Shown piece after piece: positions 50,904-58,600 of a stretch of DNA of 64,000 bases. Every line of letters starts with the position of its first letter. Position 1 is the first letter of the stretch. Origin of the DNA: DYFX01 sp964400625. GTDB taxonomy: Bacteria > Patescibacteriota > Patescibacteriia > SG8-24 > DYFX01. Location: NCBI GenBank assembly GCA_964400625.1, contig CAYNUS010000002.1, positions 1-64,000 of the forward strand, written 5' to 3'. A program made the position numbers and the translations under genes. The notes below the pieces were generated by a model. That model worked only from the letters and a program-made list of their open reading frames with translations, did not search any database and was not told the origin of the DNA.

Positions 50904-52310
50904 TTAGCCCTTTTTCTCCTTCGGAGCGAGGGCGAGGATGTGGGCTTCCTGGAGCTGGGCCTCGGGCATGACGTCGGGGGCGCCCATCATCGGGTCGCGG
51001 GCGTCGCCGGTCTTCGGGAAGGTGATGACCTCGCGGATGTTCGGCTCGGAGGCGAGGAGCATGACGATGCGGTCGATGCCCGGAGCGATGCCCCCGTGCG
51101 GAGGCGCGCCGAACTCGAAGGCTTCGAGCATGTGGCCGAAGCGCGACTGGATCTCCTCGTCCTTGAGGCCGAGGATCCGGAAGATCTTCTTCTGGGTCTC
51201 GCGGTCGTGGATGCGGATGGATCCGCCGCCGATCTCGTAGCCGTTCAGGACGATGTCGTACGCCTTGGCGATGACCTTCTCCGGCGCGGTCTCGAGGAGC
51301 TCCTTCTGGTCGTCGCGCGGGGCGGTGAAGGGATGATGCGCGGAGACGAGACGGTTCTCGGATTCCGATTTCTCGAAGAGCGGGAAATCGACGACCCAGC
51401 AGAAGGCCAGCTCGTCGGGGTCTTCCTTGTTCTCGCGGAGGTCAGGCTTGTCGGAGCCGTACTTCTCGATGGCTTCGGCGTACGGGATGCGCGGGAAGGG
51501 CTTCTTCCGGATCTTCTTGTGCGGCGCGCAGGCCTCGACGAGCTTGATCAGCATCTCCTCGACGAGCGACATGACGTCTTCCTCGTCGACGAAGGACATC
51601 TCCATATCGAGCTGGGTGAACTCGGGCTGGCGGTCGCCGCGCTGGTCCTCGTCGCGGAAACAGCGCGCCACCTGGAAGTAGCGCTCCATGCCGGAGACCA
51701 TGAGGAGCTGCTTGAACTGCTGGGGCGACTGCGGAAGGACGTAGAACTTGCCGGCGTGCAGGCGCGACGGCACGAGGTACTCGCGCGAGCCTTCCGGCGT
51801 GCCCTTGGTGAGGATGGGCGTCTCGATCTCGAGGAAATCCTTGGAGGCCAAGAAGTCGCGGAAGAACTTGGTGACCGCGTGGCGCAGTTCGATGTTCTTC
51901 CGCATGCGCTCGGTGCGGAGGTCGAGGTAGCGGTACTTGAGGCGCAGTTCCTCGTCGACGGCGCGGGTGTCGGCCGTGAGCTCGAAGGGCGGCGTCTTGG
52001 CGGCGTTCAGGATCGTGAGTTCCAGCGCCTCGAACTCGACCGTGCCGGTCGGCTGATCGGCCATGACCTGCTTCTCCGGGCGCTTGTTGACCTTGCCGCG
52101 GATGGCGACGCAGTACTCGGGACGGAGCTCGGCGGCGGCCGCGAGCGCGTCGGGATTCCCCGGATGGAAGACGACTTGGATGATGCCGGTGCGGTCGCGC
52201 AGCTCGATGAAGATCATCTTGCCCATGTTGCGGCGCACGTGCACCCAGCCCTTGAGCGTGACTTCCTCGCCGACTTTCTGAAGCGTGTCCAAAACGAAAA
52301 TGCGGTTCAT
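50904..52310 (-). CDS. aspS: Aspartyl-tRNA synthetase, bacterial type without GAD domain
   Basis: A 468-aa AspRS. The OB anticodon domain (GWVHVRRNMGKMIFIELRDR) and class II core are of bacterial type: RYLDLRTERM, QSPQQFKQLLMVSG, FRDEDQRGDRQPEFTQLD and FGAPPHGGIAPGIDRIVMLL. Bacterial AspRS are about 590 aa because a GAD domain is inserted after the KYGSDKPDLR motif; here that motif joins directly to ELAFCWVVDFPLFE. Substrate range (Asp only or Asp/Asn) cannot be told, but AsnRS is encoded 1 kb away. A promoter with 17-base spacing lies upstream. Confidence 0.95.
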   Translation of the reverse strand: MNRIFVLDTLQKVGEEVTLKGWVHVRRNMGKMIFIELRDRTGIIQVVFHPGNPDALAAAAELRPEYCVAIRGKVNKRPEKQVMADQPTGTVEFEALELTILNAAKTPPFELTADTRAVDEELRLKYRYLDLRTERMRKNIELRHAVTKFFRDFLASKDFLEIETPILTKGTPEGSREYLVPSRLHAGKFYVLPQSPQQFKQLLMVSGMERYFQVARCFRDEDQRGDRQPEFTQLDMEMSFVDEEDVMSLVEEMLIKLVEACAPHKKIRKKPFPRIPYAEAIEKYGSDKPDLRENKEDPDELAFCWVVDFPLFEKSESENRLVSAHHPFTAPRDDQKELLETAPEKVIAKAYDIVLNGYEIGGGSIRIHDRETQKKIFRILGLKDEEIQSRFGHMLEAFEFGAPPHGGIAPGIDRIVMLLASEPNIREVITFPKTGDARDPMMGAPDVMPEAQLQEAHILALAPKEKKG

Positions 52311-52328
52311 ACGGTGTATTTCGTTTGA

Positions 52329-52357
52329 ACTCTATCACGCGTTTCCCGCTTCCGCAA
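52329..52357 (-). promoter_or_regulatory. Promoter of aspS
   Basis: On the minus strand TTGCGG, 17 bases, TAGAGT, 18 bases before the ATG. Confidence 0.5.
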
Positions 52358-52374
52358 ATGACGCGCGCATACGT

Positions 52375-52400
52375 AAAAATGGCTATAATAAGCCATTTTT
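52375..52400. promoter_or_regulatory. Hairpin with TATAAT-containing loop in divergent region
   Basis: Arms AAAAATGGCT and AGCCATTTTT frame ATAATA, creating a perfect TATAAT at 52384-52389. No gene ends here, so a terminator is not expected; a regulatory role is possible. Confidence 0.4.
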
Positions 52401-52430
52401 TATGACCATGCGGAACCGTGCCGGAGCAGG

Positions 52431-52436
52431 TATACT
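52431..52436 (+). promoter_or_regulatory. -10 box of LigB-type dioxygenase gene
   Basis: TATACT, 7 bases before the ATG at 52444, no ribosome site: likely leaderless. Confidence 0.55.
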
Positions 52437-52443
52437 GTCGCAT

Positions 52444-53259
52444 ATGACCCTGAAGGACTTCCGCGCCGCCGCGTCCGAGCTTCCGACCACCGAAAGGATG
52501 CCTGCCCTGTTCGTCGGACACGGCAGTCCGATGAACGCGATCGAAGACAACCGCTTTTCACGGACCTGGATGGAGATCGGACGGGCCCTGCCGAAACCGC
52601 GCGCCATCCTTTCGGTTTCGGCGCACTGGTTCATCCGAGAGACGCTGGTGCATGTCGCCGCGGAGCCGAGGACCATCCACGACTTCTACGGGTTCCCGCA
52701 GGAACTCTACGACCAGCGCTATCCGTGTCCGGGCGCGCCGGCCGCCGCCGAGGAGGCGCGGAAGGCGGCCAAGGACGTGACGATCGGCCTCGATACGGAA
52801 TGGGGCCTCGATCACGGCACATGGTCGGTGCTGAAGCGCCTCGCTCCCGACGCCGATATCCCGGTCTTCCAGCTGAGCCTCGATTACACGAAGCCGTCGC
52901 GTTTCCACTACGAGCTCGGGCGGGCGCTCGCCTCCCTGCGCCGCAAAGGCGTGCTCATCATGGGCAGCGGCAACATCGTGCACAACCTCGGCATGCTCGA
53001 TTTCTCGTCGGAACGTCCGTTCGATTGGGCCGCGGAGTTCGACGCCGTCTCGCGCAAGCTCATCGAGGACGGCGACCACGACGCGCTCGTCGCCTACGAG
53101 AAGCTCGGCCATGCCGCCCAGCTTTCGATCCCCTCGCCCGACCACTATTGGCCGATGCTCTACGCGCTCGGCCTCCGCGAAAAAGACGAAACGCCCTCGT
53201 TCTTCAACGAAGGCGTCGTGTACGGCAGCGTCGGGATGCTGGGATTCCGCCTGAGCTGA
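52444..53259 (+). CDS. LigB/DODA-type extradiol dioxygenase family protein
   Basis: A 271-aa protein like E. coli YgiD, a DODA-type class III extradiol dioxygenase. FVGHGSPMNAIED gives the first iron-ligand histidine, VSAHWFIRETLVHV the second, and LDHGTWSVLK the catalytic histidine. The late segment SPDHYWPMLYAL with GHAAQLSIP is also conserved. The family opens catecholic rings such as DOPA; the natural substrate in a small-genome bacterium is unknown. A -10 box 7 bases upstream supports this ATG. Confidence 0.88.
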   Translation: MTLKDFRAAASELPTTERMPALFVGHGSPMNAIEDNRFSRTWMEIGRALPKPRAILSVSAHWFIRETLVHVAAEPRTIHDFYGFPQELYDQRYPCPGAPAAAEEARKAAKDVTIGLDTEWGLDHGTWSVLKRLAPDADIPVFQLSLDYTKPSRFHYELGRALASLRRKGVLIMGSGNIVHNLGMLDFSSERPFDWAAEFDAVSRKLIEDGDHDALVAYEKLGHAAQLSIPSPDHYWPMLYALGLREKDETPSFFNEGVVYGSVGMLGFRLS

Positions 53260-53263
53260 GGCA

Positions 53264-54562
53264 TCAGGGTTTCAACCGGTTCAGGAGCCGCGCGAACGGG
53301 ATGGTCTCGCGGACGTGCGGGAGCTTGCAGATCCAGGCGACGGTGCGCTCGAGGCCGATGCCGAAGCCGGAGTGCGGGACGGAGCCGTAGCGGCGGACGT
53401 CGAGATACCACTCGAAGGCTTCCTTGGGCAGGCCGTGCGCGGCGATGCGCTCTTCGAGGAGCTTCAGGTCGTCGATGCGCTGGCTTCCGCCGATGATCTC
53501 GCCGTAGCCTTCGGGCGCGAGCATGTCGTCGTTCAGGACGCGCGTCGGGTCCTGGGGGTCGGGCTTCATGTAGAAGGCCTTGATGTCGACCGGGTAGTGG
53601 TGGACGAAGATCGGCTTGTCGTACTGCTGGGTGAGGAGCGTCTCGTCGTCGGCGCCGAGGTCGTCCCCTTCCTTGATGTCGCTGCCGAGCTCGCGGAGCT
53701 TCGCGACCGCTTCGGCGTGCGTGATGCGCGGGAAGCCGCCTTCGGCGACCTTCTCAAGCGGTGCCGTGTCGCGCTCGAGCGTCTTCAGATCTTCGCGGCG
53801 GTTGGCGAGCACTTTCTTCACGACATGGACGACCATGTCTTCCTGCAGCTGCATGTTCTGCTCATAGTCCATGAAGGCGGCTTCGGCCTCGAGCATCCAG
53901 AACTCGGTGAGGTGGCGGCGCGTCTTGGACTTCTCCGAGCGGAAGGTCGGGCCGAAGCAGTACGTCTTGCCGAGCGCGGCGGACGTGGCTTCGAGGTAGA
54001 GCTGTCCGGACTGCGAGAGATACGCCTTGTCGTCGAAGTATTTCACTTCGAAGAGGTCGGTCGTGCCTTCGACGGCGTTGGGCGTGAAGATGGGCGAATC
54101 GGTGAGCGTGAATCCCCTCTCCTTCATGAACTCGCGCATGGCGAAGGCGATCTCGTCGCGGACGCGCATGACGGCTTCCTGGCGCGACGAGCGCAGCCAG
54201 AGATGGCGCATGTCCATCAGGAACTCGGGGCCGTGCTCCTTCTTGCCGATCGGGAATTCCTTGGTCGGCAGCGCGACGACGCGCACGGCCTTGGCGCCGA
54301 TCTCGAAGCCGGAAGGCGAACGCGGTTCGGCTTTCACCAGGCCTTCGATCTCGACCGAGGCTTCGATCGAAAGCGATTGGCAGGCGTTCCAGGTCTCTTC
54401 GGAGACTTCCTTCTTCGAGATGACGGCCTGAAGACGGCCGCTGCCGTCGCGGAACTGCAGGAAGAAGATGCTTCCGGAGGAACGGAAGTTGTGGCACCAG
54501 CCCTTGAGCAGGACTTCCTGGCCGGAATATTTCGCGATGTCGCGGACGAGGACGTGTTCCAT
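53264..54562 (-). CDS. asnS: Asparaginyl-tRNA synthetase
   Basis: A 432-aa class IIb AsnRS. The anticodon OB domain is LLKGWCHNFRSSGSIFFLQF, motif 2 is TFRSEKSKTRRHLTEFWMLE (the AsnRS form), and motif 3 is HSGFGIGLERTVAW, followed by the end CKLPHVRETIPFARLLNRLKP. Its presence means Asn-tRNA can be made directly rather than only by the GatCAB route. A palindromic repeat lies 15 bases upstream of the ATG. Confidence 0.95.
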   Translation of the reverse strand: MEHVLVRDIAKYSGQEVLLKGWCHNFRSSGSIFFLQFRDGSGRLQAVISKKEVSEETWNACQSLSIEASVEIEGLVKAEPRSPSGFEIGAKAVRVVALPTKEFPIGKKEHGPEFLMDMRHLWLRSSRQEAVMRVRDEIAFAMREFMKERGFTLTDSPIFTPNAVEGTTDLFEVKYFDDKAYLSQSGQLYLEATSAALGKTYCFGPTFRSEKSKTRRHLTEFWMLEAEAAFMDYEQNMQLQEDMVVHVVKKVLANRREDLKTLERDTAPLEKVAEGGFPRITHAEAVAKLRELGSDIKEGDDLGADDETLLTQQYDKPIFVHHYPVDIKAFYMKPDPQDPTRVLNDDMLAPEGYGEIIGGSQRIDDLKLLEERIAAHGLPKEAFEWYLDVRRYGSVPHSGFGIGLERTVAWICKLPHVRETIPFARLLNRLKP

Positions 54563-54577
54563 AGATGTTTTCGGTGC

Positions 54578-54603
54578 TGGATTCCAGCTTTCGCTGGAAT
54601 GAC
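54578..54603 (-). repeat. dRS3-like palindromic repeat (GNRA hairpin)
   Basis: On the minus strand ATTCCAGC-GAAA-GCTGGAAT inside the GTC...CCA unit. Compared with the copy at 30205, stem pairs have changed together. It points toward the asnS start, as the first copy points toward der. Confidence 0.65.
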
Positions 54604-54627
54604 AGTACTGCGAAACTTCCGGAAAAT

Positions 54628-54653
54628 CAAGACCCGCCGGGCGGCGGGTCTTG
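54628..54653 (-). terminator. Terminator
   Basis: Arms AAGACCCGCC and GGCGGGTCTT after the stop of the 189-aa gene. Confidence 0.72.
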
Positions 54654-54658
54654 GACCG

Positions 54659-55228
54659 TCAGAGGACCTTGAAGGTCGAGACGATGCGGGCGAACGGGTC
54701 CCAGGTCTTGAACTGCCAGGTGTAGAGCCAGTAGGTGTTGAGGCCGATGTCGAGCATGACGCTGTTGCCGGGGTTCGGCTTGTAGCCCTGCTTGTCGACG
54801 CCGGTCGCGATCTTGATGGCCATGTGCGGAAGGGCGCCGGCGGGCGATTCGGGGGCGACATAGGTGTAGCCCTCGCCCTGCGTGACCTTGGTGCCCGGAG
54901 GGATCTGGAACTGGTACTTGCCGTCCGGCGTGACGACGGTCTTCCACTCGCCTTGCGGCGCGGAAGGAACGCCGCCGCTCGGGCGCGGGGCGGAAGCGCC
55001 GGAGGGCGCGGGCGCTTCGGCCTGGCCGCCGGCCTCCTCCTGCGCTTCCTGCGCGGAAGGTTCGGTGTCGGCGCCGTCCGGACGGCCTTCGCGGTCCGCG
55101 AGCGCGAACCAGACGAGCGCGGCGGGGATCAGCGCGAGCGCCGCGGCGTAGGCGATGAGGCGCCGTTTCGGCACCGCCTTTTCGAGATTCTTGAGATCGG
55201 AGGCGATCCGATTGCTGCGTTCTTCCAT
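54659..55228 (-). CDS. Membrane-anchored protein with PsbP-like C-terminal domain
   Basis: A 189-aa protein with a transmembrane helix (about residues 24-44), an Ala/Pro/Glu-rich linker (about 45-90) and a domain starting VVTPDGKYQFQIPPGTKVTQ, a pattern like PsbP-type bacterial lipoproteins. It ends ARIVSTFKVL. The 176-aa protein upstream ends VTASFKAL and has the same layout, so they may be distant paralogues. No enzyme motif is seen. Confidence 0.6.
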   Translation of the reverse strand: MEERSNRIASDLKNLEKAVPKRRLIAYAAALALIPAALVWFALADREGRPDGADTEPSAQEAQEEAGGQAEAPAPSGASAPRPSGGVPSAPQGEWKTVVTPDGKYQFQIPPGTKVTQGEGYTYVAPESPAGALPHMAIKIATGVDKQGYKPNPGNSVMLDIGLNTYWLYTWQFKTWDPFARIVSTFKVL

Positions 55229-55283
55229 GGGATGGGATTACGTTTCTTGGGCCTATCTTAGCCGAAAATGCCTGAAACGACAA

Positions 55284-55302
55284 GCCCCGCCGGCGGCGGG
55301 GC
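55284..55302 (-). terminator. Terminator-like hairpin
   Basis: Arms GCCCCGCC and GGCGGGGC after the stop of the 176-aa gene; the tail TTGTCGTTT is only partly T-rich. Confidence 0.55.
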
Positions 55303-55309
55303 GAACGGC

Positions 55310-55840
55310 CTACAAGGCCTTGAAGCTGGCGGTGACCGTTTCGAATCCGGACCATCCGATATCTTCCCAGCCCTGGATCCAGAACGCGGCGCGGGCGTCG
55401 TCCGTGGAGATGACGCGCAGGCCGAGTTCGGGCTTATACGAAACGTACGGTTCTTCCGTGGGGTCGACGAGCATGATCGTGATGTCGTACCGGTGATCCG
55501 GTTCGGCTTCAGAATCCGAAACGACGCGGGCCGTCAGGCCGTCCTCGTCGAGTTCGAGGTGATGCCCTCTCGGCAGGTCGATCTGGAAACGGCGGCCACC
55601 GAGTTCTCCGGCGTACGTACGCGTCTCCGGTTCCGGCACTTCCTCGACCGCTGCCGGAGCCTCGGCCGCCCGGCGTTCAGTCTCGGCGAACCGTGCCGCG
55701 TCTTCCTGCGCCTTCATCTCGAGATCGTTCTTGACGCCGTCGACATACAACCAGGCGCCGACGATGACGGCGACCGCCAGGACGACGATGAAGCCGCCGA
55801 TCGGCTTGGTGAAGCCCGGTTTCCGCGCGGGTTGATCCAT
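55310..55840 (-). CDS. Membrane-anchored hypothetical protein
   Basis: A 176-aa protein with a transmembrane helix (about 14-33), a Glu/Ala-rich coil (about 40-70) and a C-terminal strand-rich domain (RRFQIDLPRGHHLELDEDG onward) that ends TVTASFKAL. It shares layout with the 189-aa protein downstream. It sits 10 bases after recO, so it belongs to the recO-ruvX-map-adk run. Function unknown. Confidence 0.58.
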   Translation of the reverse strand: MDQPARKPGFTKPIGGFIVVLAVAVIVGAWLYVDGVKNDLEMKAQEDAARFAETERRAAEAPAAVEEVPEPETRTYAGELGGRRFQIDLPRGHHLELDEDGLTARVVSDSEAEPDHRYDITIMLVDPTEEPYVSYKPELGLRVISTDDARAAFWIQGWEDIGWSGFETVTASFKAL

Positions 55841-55850
55841 ACTTCCTCCG

Positions 55851-56612
55851 TTACGCGTAAGATTTCGCCTTCATCATAGCACGCACCAAGGGGAGGCTGG
55901 AGAGCGGGCGGTCGAGGCGGGCTTCCAGGAAGGAGAGCGCGGAGGCGAAAGCGGCGCCTTCGACGGCGGCGGGCGCCGGCGCGGATTCGTCGAGCGTGCG
56001 GCAGATGGCGTCCACGGCGCGCTGGGTGAGGGTCTCGCAGCCGACGAGGGCGCGCTCGTCGAGGCGGCAGGCGCCGCAGGCGGCGGTGCCGGGGACGGGC
56101 TGGAAGCGCGCCGTCTCGAACCGGAGGGCGCGGCCGCATTCGGAGCAGGCGTCCAGCTTGGGGCGATAGCCGAGGCGGGACATGAAGCGCCAGATGAACG
56201 CCGATAGCCGCGCGTCCACGCGGTCGGACGGGACGGCGGCGAGATCGGCGTACCAGGAATCGATCAGGCGCCAAAGCTCCGGATCGGGGTCGCCCGTCTT
56301 CACGAAATGGTCGATGGCCTCGGCCGCGAACGAGGCGGCGAGGTAGCGGCGGTCGTCGGCGGCGAACGGGTCGGGCGGGCGCACCATGATGGCGCCGCAG
56401 AGCGTCTCCGTCTTGCGGCCGCGCGCGACGTGCAGGTCGACGACGCCGAAGGGTTCGAGATGCGGCCCGAGCTTGGAGAGCAGCTTGCGCGTGCCGCGTC
56501 CGACGGCCAAAAGCTTCCCGGCCTCGCGGGTGTAGATGGTGTACATGCGTGCGGCGTCGCGCCAGGTCTCCCGGCGCAGGACGAGCCCGCGGACGTGGTA
56601 GGTCGAGCTCAT
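55851..56612 (-). CDS. recO: DNA repair protein RecO
   Basis: A 253-aa RecO, which helps RecR load RecA. The N-terminal OB fold starts MSSTYHVRGLVLRRETWRDA; the zinc knuckle is CSECGR...CGAC (about residues 157-185). The helical C-terminal part is short. The start overlaps the ruvX stop by four bases. No recR is in the window. Confidence 0.88.
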   Translation of the reverse strand: MSSTYHVRGLVLRRETWRDAARMYTIYTREAGKLLAVGRGTRKLLSKLGPHLEPFGVVDLHVARGRKTETLCGAIMVRPPDPFAADDRRYLAASFAAEAIDHFVKTGDPDPELWRLIDSWYADLAAVPSDRVDARLSAFIWRFMSRLGYRPKLDACSECGRALRFETARFQPVPGTAACGACRLDERALVGCETLTQRAVDAICRTLDESAPAPAAVEGAAFASALSFLEARLDRPLSSLPLVRAMMKAKSYA

Positions 56613-57031
56613 TCCGTTTTCAGGCGATCCAAGTAGGTCTGCAGGAAGAGCGTGGCGGCGGCGGTGTCGCGGTCGAGTCCGGAGGCCTTCCAGGCCTTGC
56701 GCCCGCCCATCGCGCTCATGTGCGCTTCGATCTCGCGGCTGGAAAGACGCTCGTCCTCCAGGACGACGGGGACGTCGAGCGCGTCCTCGAGCTTCGCCGC
56801 GAACGCGCGGACGGCGTCCGTCTGCGATGAGGAAGATCCGTCGGTGGAGAACGGAAGCCCGACGATCACCTGGTCGACGCGCTCGTTCGCGACGACGGCC
56901 TTGATGTCCTCGATGAGCGCGGCGTCCCCGCGATGGCCGAGGACCTTGAGCGGCGCGGCGGTGCCCGTCTCGTTCGAGCCGATGGCGAGCCCGACGCGCT
57001 TGGAGCCGTGGTCGATGGCGAGGACGTTCAT
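56609..57031 (-). CDS. ruvX: RuvX/YqgF family putative Holliday-junction resolvase
   Basis: A 140-aa YqgF, an RNase-H-fold protein linked to pre-16S rRNA processing. MNVLAIDHGSKRVGLAIGS holds the first metal aspartate, VIVGLPFSTDGSSSSQT the glycine-rich strand, VVLEDERLSSREIEAHM the second, and LDRDTAAATLFLQTYLD the last. It follows map after one base. Confidence 0.93.
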   Translation of the reverse strand: MNVLAIDHGSKRVGLAIGSNETGTAAPLKVLGHRGDAALIEDIKAVVANERVDQVIVGLPFSTDGSSSSQTDAVRAFAAKLEDALDVPVVLEDERLSSREIEAHMSAMGGRKAWKASGLDRDTAAATLFLQTYLDRLKTE

Positions 57032-57032
57032 A

Positions 57033-57809
57033 TCAGATCGGCAGCGGGGTGAGGATCTCGCAGCCGTCCGCAGTGACGGCGAGCGTGAGCTCCCAGTGGG
57101 CGGCGAGACTGCCGTCGTCGGTCGCGAACGTCCAGTCGTCGGACTGGAGGTCGACTTCCCAGGAACCCATGGTGACCATCGGTTCGAGCGCGAGCACCAT
57201 CCCCTCCTTCATGACGACCCTGGGCATGTCCGGATCGTCGTAGTTCGGGACGTTCGGCTCCTCGTGGACGTGATGCCCGACGCCGTGGCCGACGAGCGCG
57301 CGGACCACGCCGAAACCGGCGCGCTCCACGACGGGCTGGATGGCCTGGCCGATCTCTCGGATCTTGCGCCCGGCGCGGACGACGTCGACGCCGGCCATGA
57401 GCGCGTCCCTGGTGACGCGGATGAGCTTCAGCGCCTTCTCGGAGACGTTCCCGATCGGGACGGTGACGGCCATGTCGGTGCAGAGGCCCTTGTAGCGGAG
57501 GCCGATGTCGAGGGAGATGATGTCGCCGTCCTTGAGGACGCGGCCCGGATGCGGCGGCGCGTGGACGACCTCGTCGTTGATGGAGGTGCAGACCGTGCCG
57601 TTGAACGGCGTCGGGCCGCCGGCCTTGTAGCCCTTGAAGGACGGCTCGCCGCCGGCGTCGCGCATGCGCTTCTCGGCGTGGGCGTCGAGTTCCGCCGTGG
57701 AGGCACCGGGCTTCGCCATCGCGCAGAGCTCGCCCAGGATGGCGCTCAAAAGAGCCCCGCCTTCACGGAGCTTCGCGATCTCTTCGGGGGTATAGATGGT
57801 AGCGGCCAT
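57033..57809 (-). CDS. map: Methionine aminopeptidase, type I
   Basis: A 258-aa MetAP removing the initiator methionine. The metal ligands are in SLDIGLRYKGLCTDMAVT (Asp pair), the GHGVGHHVHEEPNVPNY histidine, and GMVLALEPMV (Glu). NDEVVHAPPHPGR holds the conserved histidine that contacts substrate. In many bacteria it follows secY and adk, as here. Confidence 0.96.
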   Translation of the reverse strand: MAATIYTPEEIAKLREGGALLSAILGELCAMAKPGASTAELDAHAEKRMRDAGGEPSFKGYKAGGPTPFNGTVCTSINDEVVHAPPHPGRVLKDGDIISLDIGLRYKGLCTDMAVTVPIGNVSEKALKLIRVTRDALMAGVDVVRAGRKIREIGQAIQPVVERAGFGVVRALVGHGVGHHVHEEPNVPNYDDPDMPRVVMKEGMVLALEPMVTMGSWEVDLQSDDWTFATDDGSLAAHWELTLAVTADGCEILTPLPI

Positions 57810-57847
57810 AGCTGAAGGAGCTTAGCCTTTCCGGACGGAAACGGCAA

Positions 57848-58600
57848 CTAGCGCGAGTTGATGATGCGGCCGGTGACGGTGAAGGTCACGGCGACGGCGA
57901 GGAGCACGACCAAGGCCGTGATCGCCCAGAGGCGGAGCTTCCTGGCGCCGCGCTTGGCGCGGAGGAACTCCTCGAGCTTCAGCTGGATGTCGCGCGCGAC
58001 GTCGGGGATGCTCGACTTGGCGTTGATCAGCACGAGCTTCTTGCGCGCGTCGAACCAGGCCTTCAGCGGCTCGGTGACCTCGTGGTAATGCCTCAGGCGC
58101 TCCTCCACGAGTTCCGGCGTGTCGTCGGCGCGCTTCGCGAGTTCGCCGCCGCAGACGTCGCAGACGCCTTTCGGGTTCTGCGGCGGCTGGGTGATGAGGT
58201 TGTAGTTGGTCTTGCACTTCGTGCAGATGCGGCGGTACGAGATGCGGCGCTTGGATTCCTCGTCGGGAACCTCGAGGTAGAGCACGGCGTCGGGATGGAA
58301 GAACGACGCGCACTTCTTGGCCTGCTCGACCGAGCGCGGGAAGCCGTCGATGATCCAGCCTTTCGGATGCTTCGCCACCCACTCCTTGAGGAGCGGCATG
58401 ATGATGTCGTCGTCGACGAAGGCGCCCTTGCTCATCTCGAGCTTGGCCGTGCGGCCGCGCTCCGAATCCTCGTTCTGCAGGTCGCGCAGGAGGTCGCCGA
58501 CCGAGACGGCCGGCACGCCCATGGTGATGGACAGCACGTGCGACTGGGTGCCCTTGCCGGAGGCCTGGGTCCCGAGCACCGCGAGCTTCATCTTTTTCAT
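57848..58600 (-). CDS. adk: Adenylate kinase with C-terminal transmembrane anchor
   Basis: A 250-aa adenylate kinase (ATP + AMP to 2 ADP). The P-loop is GTQASGKGTQ, the NMP-binding part contains VGDLLRD, IIDGFPRS the Walker-like strand, and the LID has a zinc site (Cys126, Cys129, Cys147, Cys150). Unlike usual Adk (about 215 aa), it has a basic linker and a hydrophobic helix (about 224-243) at the end, so it is probably tail-anchored in the membrane. It starts in the stop of the presenilin-like gene (ATGA). Confidence 0.93.
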   Translation of the reverse strand: MKKMKLAVLGTQASGKGTQSHVLSITMGVPAVSVGDLLRDLQNEDSERGRTAKLEMSKGAFVDDDIIMPLLKEWVAKHPKGWIIDGFPRSVEQAKKCASFFHPDAVLYLEVPDEESKRRISYRRICTKCKTNYNLITQPPQNPKGVCDVCGGELAKRADDTPELVEERLRHYHEVTEPLKAWFDARKKLVLINAKSSIPDVARDIQLKLEEFLRAKRGARKLRLWAITALVVLLAVAVTFTVTGRIINSR

